From assembly GCA_029237695.1 (NCBI GenBank), contig CM055266.1, forward strand, positions 111,369,370 to 111,433,369: a stretch of DNA of 64,000 nucleotides, read 5' to 3'. This DNA is from Conchocele bisecta (taxonomy: Eukaryota > Mollusca > Bivalvia > Lucinida > Thyasiridae). Of the stretch, positions 33,665 through 44,269 are shown one piece after another. Under the pieces are notes generated by a model, which searched no databases, was not told the origin of the DNA, and worked only from the letters and a program-made list of their open reading frames with translations. Each line of letters starts with the position of its first letter. The first letter of the stretch is position 1. The translations under genes and the position numbers were made by a program.

Positions 33665-35450
33665 TGATATCTCATATCATACCGACCGAGGATAATTCAA
33701 TGTGTATACACCTGAAATTATAGAATAAATAATTGAATTAGCTTGAAGTTCAAGTTAGCATTCCTCAAAATTCTTTATTTTATCAGACCACCAAGAAATT
33801 TAACTTGCGATATCTCATATCATACCGACCGATGTTAATTAAATGTGTATACACCTGAAATTATAACACAATTAATTGAATTAGCTTGAAATTCAAGTTA
33901 GCATTCCAAAATATTACTTATTTTTGCTGACCGACAAAAATTTTACTTTCAATATCTCATATCATACCGACCGAGGATAATTCAATGTGTATACACCTGA
34001 AATTATAGAATAAATAATTGAATTAGCTTGAAGTTCAAGTTAGCATTCCTAAAAATTACTTATTTTTGCTGACCGCGAAAATATTTAACTTGCGATATCT
34101 CATATCATACCGACCGAGGATAATTCAATGTGTATACACCTGAAATTATAGAATAAATAATTGAATTAGCTTGAAGTTTAAGTTAGCCTTCCTCAAAATT
34201 ATTTATTTTACGAGACCGCCAAGAAATTTAACTTGCGATATCTCATACCATACCGACCGATGTTAATTAAATGTGTATACACCTGAAATTATAGCATAAT
34301 TAATTGAATTAGCTTGAAGTTCAAGTTAGCTAGCATTCCTAAAAAATACTTATTTTTCCAAACCGCCAAAAAATTTAACTTGCGATATCTCATATCATAC
34401 CGACCGAGGATAATAAAATGTGAATACACCTGAAATTATAGCATAATTAATTGAATTAGCTTGAAGTTAAAGTTAGCATTCCTAAAAATTACTTATTTTT
34501 CCTCACCGCATAAAAATTTAACTTGCGATATGGCAGATCATACCGACCGAGCATAACTAAATTTGAATACAGCTGAATAATTAATTGAAATAACTTGAAG
34601 TTCAAGTTAGCATTCCAAAAATTTACTGATTTTTGCTGACCGGGAAAAGATTTAACTTATGATATCTCATATCATACCGACCGAGGATAATTCAATGTGT
34701 ATACACCTGAAATTATAGAATAAATAATTGAATTAGCTTGAAGTTCAAGTTAGCATTCCTCAAAATTATTTATTTTACCAGACCGCCAAGAAATTTAACT
34801 TGCGATATCTCATATCATACCGACCGAGCATAATTAAATTTGAATAGAGCTGAATTTATAGCATAATTAATTGAATTAACTTGAATTTGAATACAGTGAA
34901 ATTTATTGAATTAACTTGAATTTCAAGTTAGAATTCCTAAAAATTACTTATTTTTGCTGACAGCCAAATCATTTAACTTGCGGAATCTCATATCGTAGGG
35001 ACCGATCATAATTGGATTTGAATACACCTAAATTTATAGCTTGAATTTCAAGTTAGCATTCCTAACTATTACACATATTTTTGGTTGACCTCCCAAAAAT
35101 AAAATTTAACTCAGTCTTGCGGAATCTCATATCATACCGCCAAGCATAATTAAATTGGAATACAGCTGAATTTAAATTCATTGCATAATTAATTTGAAGT
35201 TAGCAGTCCCAAAAATTACTTAATGTTGCAGACCGCCAAAAAATGGAACTCACAAAATATCTACACTACCGACCGAGCATAATTAAATTTGAATACAGCT
35301 GAATAATTAATTCCATTAACTTGAATTTCAAGTTAGCTTTCCCAAAAATTGGTTATTTTTGCTTACCGCCAACATTTTTAACTCACTTGCAAAATCTGAT
35401 ATTATACCGACCGAGCATAATTAAATTTGAACACATTTAATTTTGACTAG
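33665..35450 (+). repeat. 143-bp AT-rich satellite
   Basis: 'gatatctcatatcataccga' recurs near 33666, 33809, 33952 and 34094, giving a period of about 143 bp. Each unit includes 'tgtatacacctgaaattata', 'ttgaattagcttgaagttca' and an AT-rich spacer. Roughly 12 units are recognisable. Adjacent units at the left are over 90 percent alike. Similarity falls steadily to the right. Confidence 0.9.
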
Positions 35451-36600
35451 CCGAATATCGAATGCCAGCCGACAAAATATTTTATCTTGATTGTGAAGTC
35501 TCAAATCTTACAAACAGAAGTCTTGCAAAATATCACATTCATCAGGTTCCTAGAAATTAATTATTCATGCGAGTCGGCAATATATTTTATTTGTGAAGTC
35601 TCAAATCTTACAAACCGACCATAATTTTTGCAAAATATCGCATTCATAAAAATTAATGATTTATGTCGGCTGACAAAATGTTAATTTGTGAACTCTCGCA
35701 TCTTAAAAAAACGAGCTTTTTTTTTTTATTTTTTTTTTTTGAAAAATTATCGCATTCATAACTGAAAAATTAACTATGTATGCCGGCCGACTAAATATTT
35801 CATTTGTGAAGTCTCAAATCTTACAAACCGAGCATAATTATTGCAAAATAATTAATGATCTTCTTCTCAGTGGTTTGTTGCACAAGAGTAATTAGGCATT
35901 TGTTTAATTTATATTGGCAAACTGCTGAATTTACATGAAAAAGGATTATTTTTTTATGACCACAAAAAAATATAACTTGTGAGGTATCCTAGTATATATT
36001 ATATAGTATTATATTTCCAGAAGATTGAATTATCTTATTCAACTTGTCTAAAACTGTAATTAAGCAGCAGTTTAAATTAATTAGGCAACAACTGAATTAA
36101 ATTAGTCGAAGACACTAGTTATGCATCAATTTAATTTCTATTGGCTAAATATTCATAAAAAATGAATTATTTACTATGCCAGCTGACAACTATTTTATTT
36201 GTGAAGTCTCAAATCTTACAAACCAAGCATAACTTTTGCAAAATATTGCATTCATAAAAATTAATTATTTATGTCGGCGTACAAAATATTCTATTTCTAA
36301 GTCTCAAATCTTACAAACCAAGTATAATTTTAATGATCTTCTGGTGTGTTCCAGAGAGTAATTAAGCATCTATTTAATATATATTGGCAATTGCCGCGGA
36401 ATTTACATTAAAAAAAAACATGTCTGCTCACCGCCAAAAAATGTAACTTGTGAAGTCTCATAGCATATCGACAGAGCATAATAATTGAATTATCTTATTC
36501 AGCTTGTTGAAAAAACAAATTACAAACCGAGCATAATCTTTGCAAAATATTGCCATAAAATAATTATCTATGTCAGTCAATAATATTTAATTTACTCTTA
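35450..36600 (+). repeat. Highly diverged continuation of the AT-rich satellite
   Basis: 'tgtgaagtctcaaatcttac' recurs at about 35495, 35586, 35805 and 36195, with 'aaccgagcataat' after it, so the unit is still detectable but altered in length and sequence. Runs of T occur near 35720. Confidence 0.6.
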
Positions 36601-36614
36601 TAAGTAGAATCCCC

Positions 36615-38395
36615 ACTGTATCCAGACTGATTAGGGACTACACTGATGTACATATTGCCGGTAGTCTAATCAGCCTTGGTAAATATGCAAGCTGATCAGG
36701 GACTACTAGTGCATGTGCTGCAGTACATGGTATCGGTTGTCTGGTCAACCTAGTTAGATATGGAGGCTGATCAGGGACTACGTTGGTATACATAGTGTCG
36801 GTAGTCTGATCAACATAGCTAGGTATGCCGCGTGATCAGGGACTACACTGATGTACATAGTGTCGATCGCCTGATCAACCTAACTAGATGTGCCGCCTGA
36901 TCAGGGACTACACTGATATACATAGTGTAGGTAGCCTGATCAACCTAGCTAAGATATGTCGCCTGATCAGGGACTACTCTCGTATACTATATGAATGTAG
37001 GACAAAACCCCCTTGGACATAACGCCCTTCGTGTGAAAATGACAACATGGACAATAAACCCTTCATGATTTTGATATGGTGGACATAACCCCCTTCATGA
37101 TTTGTACAGGGTGGACATAACCCCCTTCATGATTTGTACAGGGTGGACAAAACCCCCTTCATTAATTCCCGGGATGAATTTAACATTTGTTTGCTGTTTA
37201 TTATTATTATTGATGATATTATTTTGCTTAAATTTAAACAAATCATAATATACAACAAACAAATATTCATATATTGTCTAATATATAGTGTCGGTAGCCT
37301 GATCAACCTAGCTAGAAATGGCGCCTGATCATGGACTACACCGGTGTACGGATTACCGATAGTCTGATCAATCTAGGTAGATATGTCGGCTGCTCAGGGA
37401 TACACCGGTGTACAGATTACTGATAGTCTGATCAACCCAACTGAATATGCCGGCTGCTCTGGGACTACACTGGTGTACAGATTACCGATAGTCTAATCAC
37501 CCTAGCTAGTTATACCGGCTGCTCAGGGACTACACTGGTGTACAGATTACTGATAGTCTGATCAACCTAGCTAGATATGCCGGCTGCTCTGTGACTACAC
37601 TGGTGTACAGATTACTGATAGTCTGATCAACCCAACTGGATATGCCGGCTGCTCTGGGACTACACTGGTGTACAGATTACCGATAGTCTAATCACCCTAG
37701 CTAGTTATGCCGGCTGCTCAGGGACTACACTGGTGTACAGATTACTGATAGTCTGATCAACCTAGCTAGATATGCCGGCTGCTCTGTGACTACACTGGTG
37801 TACAGATTACTGATAGTCTGATCAACCCAACTGGATATGCCGGCTGCTCTGGGACTACACTGGTGTACAGATTACCGATAGTCTAATCACCCTAGCTAGT
37901 TATACCGGCTGCTCAGGGACTACACTGGTGTACAGATTACCGATAGTCTAATCACCCTAGCTAGTTATGCTGGCTGCTCAGGGACTACACTGGTGTACAG
38001 ATTACCGATAGTCTAATCAACCTAGCTAGTTATACCGGCTGCTCAGGGACTACACTGGTGTACAGATTACTGATAGTCTAATCAACCTAGCTAGTTATGC
38101 CGGCTGCTCAGGGACTACACTGGTGTACAGATTACCGATAGTCTAATCACCCTAGCTAGTTATACCGGCTGCTCAGGGACTACACTGGTGTACAGATTAC
38201 CGATAGTCTAATCACCCTAGCTAGTTATACCGGCTGCTCAGGGACTACACTGGTGTACAGATTACTGATAGTCTAATCAACCTAGCTAGTTATGCCGGCT
38301 GCTCTGTGACTACACTGGTGTACAGATTACTGATAGTCTGATCAACCCAACTAAATATGCCGGTTGCTCATGGACTATACTGATGTATAGATTAC
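36615..38395 (+). repeat. 65-bp satellite
   Basis: Unit of the form 'ggctgctcagggactacact' plus 'ggtgtacagattactgatag' plus 'tctgatcaacctagctagat'. Starts at 37519, 37584 and 37649 give a 65-bp period. About six diverged units precede, and about 17 closely similar units follow, a 290-bp interruption at 36990-37285. Longer-period repetition of several units is visible between 37440 and 37880. Each unit carries the palindromes TGATCA and CTAGCTAG. Confidence 0.95.
36990..37285 (+). repeat. Interruption with 33-bp repeats inside the 65-bp satellite
   Basis: Three to four copies of 'ggtggacataacccccttca' with 'tgatttgtaca', followed by AT-rich DNA. A related 'gaatgtaggataaaacaccc' occurs at the right edge of the satellite (38396), so the same foreign sequence borders the array and also sits inside it. 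Confidence 0.75.
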
Positions 38396-38621
38396 GAATG
38401 TAGGATAAAACACCCTCAGACAAAACACCCTCAACGCAAAAATTACTATAAATGACAGACGATAATATGTTGCTGGAGGTCAATCGATGAGTCCAAATAT
38501 AGGTAGACCAGGTGTATTATCATATCATAGCCTCGTTTTCGTGTATACTAACTACATGATAAAGTGCACGTGCATGCATGTCAATATAATAGTGTATCTT
38601 GGTGCGCAAAATAGACATGTA

Positions 38622-38710
38622 GTGTGGCTCAGTGGTATCGAAGCGGGAGAATATCCATACGTTAGCAGAACGTTTGTTCATTTTATCTGCTCGAGAGTTC
38701 GAACCTCACA
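38622..38710 (+). other. tRNA-like sequence (A and B boxes)
   Basis: 'tgtggctcagtggtatcg' is an excellent A box and 'gagttcgaacctc' 65 bases downstream a good B box. The spacing is long, as in class II tRNAs or SINE heads. Acceptor-stem pairing is weak, so a tRNA relic or SINE head is more likely. It falls within an open frame at 38487-38810 that is therefore not called as protein. Confidence 0.4.
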
Positions 38711-38714
38711 AAAC

Positions 38715-39710
38715 GCATTACTTTTGTCGATATCATTCTGTTTTTTTTATGACTGGTTGCTGGAGGAGGGAATAAGTGAAACGGCGAGGGTTATCACTAT
38801 TGCTGTTTGACCTCAATATGACATGATCTGCGAGAACATACTCCGAGATTCTTCATGTACACACATATGTGCATTTAGTTATTAGTTTTCTAAGTGAGAC
38901 TAACGTTCTACATGTAATCTATATTGTCAAGGTCATTACCAAGGTCAGGAATGATCGAGACAAATTGTCTCCCCGATTATCATATGAACCAAGTATACTT
39001 CAATTGTTATGACGTTATGGCCAATATAGCTTGATCTGACGAACGAAAAGTGGTAACAATGCAGTTGAAGTGTAAGGGATAGGCTAGAGTAGACAAGTAC
39101 ACGTAGTCACTTAATCACTTATAATGTACACTATATTACATGGGGAACACACAGGAATACATGATACATTGATATGCCAACATCACTGTACTGTGCATGA
39201 TACTATTCAATTACAAGGTTGTAAGCCAATCGACTGTTATACTTTAACGCAACTTAAAGCTATAGACGAATAAACTCAGTATGTGGTATCTCAATGGTCC
39301 CGTAGTGGACAATAGTATGAATGCACAAATACTTTGATGATCGCTAATCAAAGTGAAATAACATACAAGTATAACATGGCAGAACGAACATTGGAGGATA
39401 AATGACAATCATCTGAGCTACCCCAGTGCTTGCGTATCTCAATAGATAGTGGTAACCTCTGAGTATCAAGGTCCCAAGGTCTGCCTCACCCGCAGTATGA
39501 GGTCTAGTCACCAATATGGTTATTATCCAACTTCAAGTGGATTAATCCATAAACAATATATGTAGTCTTACTACAATCCCTTAGCCATGATATGCCATGA
39601 TATGAGTATTACCATACACTATCAAAGTATACATGTGTATTGCCTATGCAATATATTTCCAAAGTATGAATGTCAAAGTCAAAGCCGGATGTGGTTACAT
39701 CACATGATAG
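38715..39710. other. AT-rich stretch without recognisable genes
   Basis: No domain-bearing ORF and no tandem array seen. Confidence 0.5.
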
Positions 39711-39714
39711 TCAA

Positions 39715-39935
39715 TAACGATAATGTTCCGGCAATAGCGATAATGTTCCGGAAGCTGGTACCGGAAGTAAAGTTCCACAGGTAGTATTATTTCCGGAAAT
39801 GGTGGACCAGATGTAAAGTTCCTATGGTATCACTCAACTGTAGCAACCTGGATGTGGTGGACCGGATGTAAAGTATCCATGGTGAATCAATGGGTTGTAA
39901 TACCGGAAGTGGTAGTCCGGATGTAAAGTTCCGAT
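39715..39935 (+). repeat. Degenerate ~50-bp minisatellite rich in ttccgg
   Basis: Four loose copies of 'ggtggaccggatgtaaagtt' around 39770, 39815, 39866 and 39919, preceded by two 'cgataatgttccgg' units. Confidence 0.6.
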
Positions 39936-40808
39936 ATAATACAAAATGGCGATTATCACGATGGCTAAGACGCCGGGAAAAGTTTCACTTAGGTGACATT
40001 CAACTCGGTGGTAGTATAATGATATGATATGTGTGTATGGCGTTTCACTTCACTAAACTATGGCTGTGACTGTCTGCTGAACGCGATGTAGCTATCACAC
40101 ACTGCTCTATACAGGCCTGTACCCGGAACTGCTACACACACTGCGCCAGACAGACGTACGGACACTCGGACGACCCGACACTCTGCACTGACTGGGGTCT
40201 GCCCTCAACGAGTGGACCAAAACGTCCAATGTTGCCCGCTGGAGCGATCTCAAGAGGCTACAAAAATGAAATGAGTCTCCAATTACTGGACGAATACGCA
40301 CAGACAGACAGGATGCACAACGGACTAAAACGGGAATCGAACAACGGCAAATCACAGCTGAAATAAAATGTTGTAGGTACATACCAAAATCCTCCGTGTC
40401 ACTGGTGAATACAGTACTATCCTTCTGTTACCAGAAAATATGTGTCCCACCAACACATAGCGAGACATCGCTTATATACGCACCAGTGAAACCAATCACG
40501 GAATAATGAATATGCCTACCCCTCGTTCGACATCTCACATAAATATTACAAAACCATGGCTTTTGCCATTTCACCCGTGGGTTATATTTGGCATAAATAT
40601 ATGTTCCCACGCCTTAAATTCGACCAAACTAGTGTACAGCCCTCGCGGAATAAATACCATCCAACATGGTATATCACACACTGCCCTAAATCTGCACACT
40701 ATAGACCCAGATCTCATAATCCGAAATCTACTCGTCTGGTCTCGACAATGCGAAGGTCGCTTTTTGGACCCGCCAAACCCCTCCATATCGGTCCTACGGG
40801 CTGTACAC

Positions 40809-41236
40809 TCAAATGAGAGTGTAGCACATACTAAACTCAAATATGTTTTCTTCGGCGCTACACCCACTTGGACTAGGATCCCCCTCTACTGTGTCTTCTA
40901 TCACGGCCGCATTTATTACAGTGAGTATTCCCTTCCCCGGGTGCTCAGGCCTAGTCTCGTACCTCTTTAACATGTTTGCATGAAAGGTTTTCAACTTCCC
41001 TCCCATGTCAACCCTATAGTCCCACTCATTAACTACCTCTGTTATGGGGTATGGTCCCTTCCACCTAAGAAGCAATTTGTTGTTGTCTGTCGGTAGTAGT
41101 ATAAGTACCTGATCTGCCACTGCATACTGCCTACTACAGGTCTTACGGTTGTAGTACTTTGCGTACTTTTTGGACGCACTCTTCAAGTTCTCATGTGCGA
41201 TTTCGCACGTTTTTTCGAGCCGTTTGCGCCGTTCGG
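40809..41236 (-). pseudogene. Ty3/gypsy integrase C-terminal fragment
   Basis: The minus-strand ORF reads 'ERRKRLEKTCEIAHENLKSA', then 'YNRKTCSRQYAVADQVLILL', then 'LLLRWKGPYPITEVVNEWDY' and 'GKLKTFHANMLKRYE'. This is the standard end of a gypsy-type integrase: the helical linker, the SH3-like C-terminal domain and the GPY/F module. The catalytic core and the rest of Pol are missing. Upstream, at 41237, the reading frame runs into the palindromic MITE concatemer. The ORF caller extends the protein to 41258 through MITE sequence. A 3' LTR may lie between about 39950 and 40800 but was not demonstrated. Confidence 0.85.
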
Positions 41237-42275
41237 TGGTTTCTGCCGCCAAGTGCACAATAATTGCTCAAACCAGGGTTTAAGAAAACTACCGTTTGGG
41301 ATCACGATGGGCAGTTTTTTTCTTAAACTGTGGTTTGGGTCCAAACTAGGTTTTAGGTTTTTTATTCGATTACGACCTCAAACGGCAGTTTCTGGCCAAA
41401 TGCACAATAATTGCTCAAACTGGGGTTTGAGAGCCTAAACCATGGTTTAGACTCTCAAACTGGGGTTTAGTGAATTATTGTGCATTTGGCGAGCCTAAAC
41501 TAGGGTTTGGGCAGTCCAAACTGGGGTTTGAGCTCAAACAGTGGTTTAAGCTATCAGAAACCATAGTTTGAGCGTCTAAACGGTGTTTTCTGCCACCAAG
41601 TGCACAATAATTGCTCAAACCAGGGTTTAAGAAAACTACCGTTTGGGATCACGATTGGCAGTTTTTTTTTTAAATTTTTTTCTATGGTTTGGGTCCAAAC
41701 TAGGGTTTAGGCTTTTAATTCGATTACGACCTCAAACGGCAGTTTCTGGCCAAATGCACAATAATTGCTCAAACTGGGGTTTGAGAGCCTAAACCCTGGT
41801 TTAGACTCTCAAACTGGGGTTTAGGGAATTATTGTGCATTTGGCGAGCCTAAACTAGGGTTTGTGCAGTCTAAACTGGGCTTTGAGCTCAAAACCGGGGT
41901 TTAAACTATCAGAAACCCTAGTTTGAGCGTCCAAACGGTGGTTTCTGCCGCCAAGTGCACAATAATTGCTCAAACCAGGGTTTAAGAAAACTACCGTTTG
42001 GGATCACGATTGGCAGTTTTTTTCTTAAACCACGGTTTGGGTCCAAACTAGGGTTTATGCTTTTTATTCGATTACGACCTCAAACGGCAGTTTCTGGCCA
42101 AATGCACAATAATTGTTCAAACTGGGGTTTGAGAGCCTAAACCCTGGTTTAGACTCTCAAACTGGGGTTTAGCGAATTATTGTGCATTTGGCGAGCCCAA
42201 ACTAGGGTTTGAGGAGCCTAAACTAGGGTTTGAGCTCCAAACCATGGTTTAAGGAATGATTGTGCATTTGGCTTG
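41236..42275. mobile_element. Concatemer of the palindrome MITE, about three 350-bp units
   Basis: 'tgcacaataattgctcaaac' marks unit starts near 41257, 41604 and 41957, and each unit also contains the opposite-facing 'gaattattgtgcatttggcg'. Every unit is filled with AAAC-N4-GTTT palindromes (AAACTGGGGTTT, AAACCATGGTTT, AAACTAGGGTTT). The right end (42200-42275) is the inverted copy of the start of the MITE at 33463. It is inserted into, or fused with, the gypsy integrase remnant. Confidence 0.85.
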
Positions 42276-42279
42276 CCAT

Positions 42280-42960
42280 ACGATCATATTTATGAAAGGT
42301 CTTGGTTTACAGATGTCGTTCTATGGAAAACGATTTAATTAATATTGGCAATACGTTCTGCACTGTTTGTCGCAAATTTAAAACTCACGGGGAAATGAAC
42401 ATGCGCAATATAAGATATCAACTTAGGTTTAAACGTGTTTACTGATGGGCGGCGGTTAGTGCCGACGGCCGGTCAGACCCGTCCCCGCTCTACGTAAAAG
42501 TGTGCCCACAACCGTTTCTTATATTAAGAAAACGTATTCTGGATAAAATTGGCCACGGATAGAACTGGGCCTAGGTCTTAATTCATTTGATTTACAGGTT
42601 CACCTGTCGAATATTTAAAAAATCAACATAAAATAAAATTTGGTGATTGTCAGAAAAATAATCGTATCACAGATAAAAATGATGGTAGTGCTACATGTTA
42701 CGCGGCTCTTGGCATATCGCATCATGTTGACACTGGGCCAAACATGTTTTATTATTTAGTATTTAGTGTTGGTGTCACAGGAATATTTAGTGCGAACATA
42801 ATTGTTTGTTTGTTTGTTTGCTTTGTTTGTTGGGGTTTAACGGCCTATCAACAGCTAAGGTCATTTAAGGCCGGGTCAATGGGTTTAGTACTAAATCCCA
42901 TATATTACCTGTACAAGTACATGTACATGTTCAAGTACATATACAAATGGGGGGATCCCA
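42280..42960. other. No recognisable gene
   Basis: AT-rich with 'tgtttgtttgtttg' and 'acatgtacatg' simple sequences. The ORF at 42744-42986 is hydrophobic low-complexity translation. Confidence 0.5.
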
Positions 42961-42964
42961 AAAT

Positions 42965-43165
42965 TAGAACTGAATATTTACAATAACAAAACTATATATT
43001 CAGCCCTGAAATCAGAATAATCCTTATCTGATGCCAGGTCCTCGCCACACCAGAATCACTTGGCCCCTCCCAAAAGCAGTAGGATCAGTAATAATCTTAC
43101 TATTTTTGTAATGGGCAATAACCCAATTCAACTCCCATGTTACAAAAGAGCCAAAGATAATCAAA
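42965..43165 (-). repeat. Dispersed repeat, inverted partner of 26795-26990
   Basis: Reverse-complement match to 26795-26990, including 'ttcaaccctgaaatcagaat'-type and 'aggatcagtaataatcttac' segments. Small ORFs over it are not called. Confidence 0.85.
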
Positions 43166-43535
43166 GTACTGAAAGTACTGAACATAGGGTACTACAAGAA
43201 TTCTGCCACGGAAGCGGTGTCGCGCCTGAAAATGCCTTGCCGGTACAAAACAATGTTGCAGCAGGATCTTTGTTAAAGTTTCTGCATTACTTTGACATCG
43301 CCATGTTTTCTTCCGTTTTGTGAATGAAATAGTTGGCCCCGGATCGAGTATATTAAAACATACAAATGACGTCATTGGGGACGCTGACAGAATTTTCAAT
43401 GTATGGAAGCCCAAACTTGTTAGAATTTGTTTTTGTCTTATTTTCAATACTTGCATTAATATGGGTATTAATATACGCTGGATGTGTTATACTGTCATTA
43501 ATGTGTTCCCTGACTGTAATTTATCACTTACTGAC

Positions 43536-43800
43536 TTATTGACCCCCTTCCCTGAACGTAGAATTGACACTCATGTTGGCGTGTATTGGCCACCATAGAC
43601 AAATGTCAATCCGGCCGAATTCGGGAATTTCACTAAAATCCGCTGTAAATCCATCGATAGAATGAGGATTAACATCAGTTAGACCCACACGTGCGAGTTT
43701 TGTTGCGACACAATCGCGATCATTAAAATAATCTGGGTCAACAAGTAGCTGTAACATCTCGACGGAGGTCGCTTCCGGTGGAGAGTATTCGGTGGGGAGT
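43536..43800 (-). CDS. Orphan ORF with protein-like composition, function unknown
   Basis: The minus-strand frame is open from about 43800 ('PTEYSPPEATSVEMLQLL') through 'NDRDCVATKLARVGLTDVNP' and 'SIDGFTADFSEIPEFGRIDI', ending at 43536. The composition is balanced and acidic, with helical and turn elements, and stands out in this AT-rich stretch. An ATG at 43757 is the likely start if it is a complete exon 1. After 'GRID' the sequence becomes less convincing, so a splice donor near 43620 is possible. No family is recognised. It could be a real host exon or part of an unrecognised element. Confidence 0.35.
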
Positions 43801-44140
43801 TAACGCTGCCGAAAACTATAGCCTGTTACTAAATTTAGCGATGACCGCACGATTTGCGACGCAAATGGGGGCATCACAACTTGAACGCGCAACAAAATAA
43901 TCCGATTTTTTGAACGTTTTGTGGAATTAACAATAATCATTGACATGGTCGGCAAATAAAACATGTGTTAAATAAACTTACGTGTTTAACTTAAACTTTA
44001 CGTATGGCTTTTTATCCAAAATTAGCGCCTTTTTCCCGGTTTCGTTGTGTCTGTAGTGACCAGAAATAATAGAAAGTCGCATTTCATCACACTATCGGTT
44101 TAGTTAATGATTAGGATGCATGTTTTGTTGAACATAATAA

Positions 44141-44262
44141 ATAGGTTATTGGATTTGTACGGAAATATATTTCGGCGTACTCGTTCGTTCGGCGGACCGA
44201 CGAGCTCCAGCCGAACGAACTCGTACGCCGAAATATATTTCCATACAAATCCAATAACCTAT
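44141..44262. repeat. Long hairpin, 52-bp arms
   Basis: 44141-44192 pairs with 44211-44262 with about three mismatches (core 'aaatatatttcggcgtac'). The 18-base loop is CG-rich. It resembles a foldback MITE without an internal region. Confidence 0.9.
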
Positions 44263-44269
44263 GCATATT

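Noticed and set aside
38487..38810. 107-aa ORF
   Set aside because: It contains a tRNA-like A and B box in the middle and shows no protein domain, so a polymerase III-type repeat explains it better.
33463..42275. CRISPR-like look of regularly spaced short palindromes
   Set aside because: The spacers are not unique, the units are inverted and mutated, the genome is eukaryotic and there are no cas genes. The terminal inverted repeats point to a MITE.
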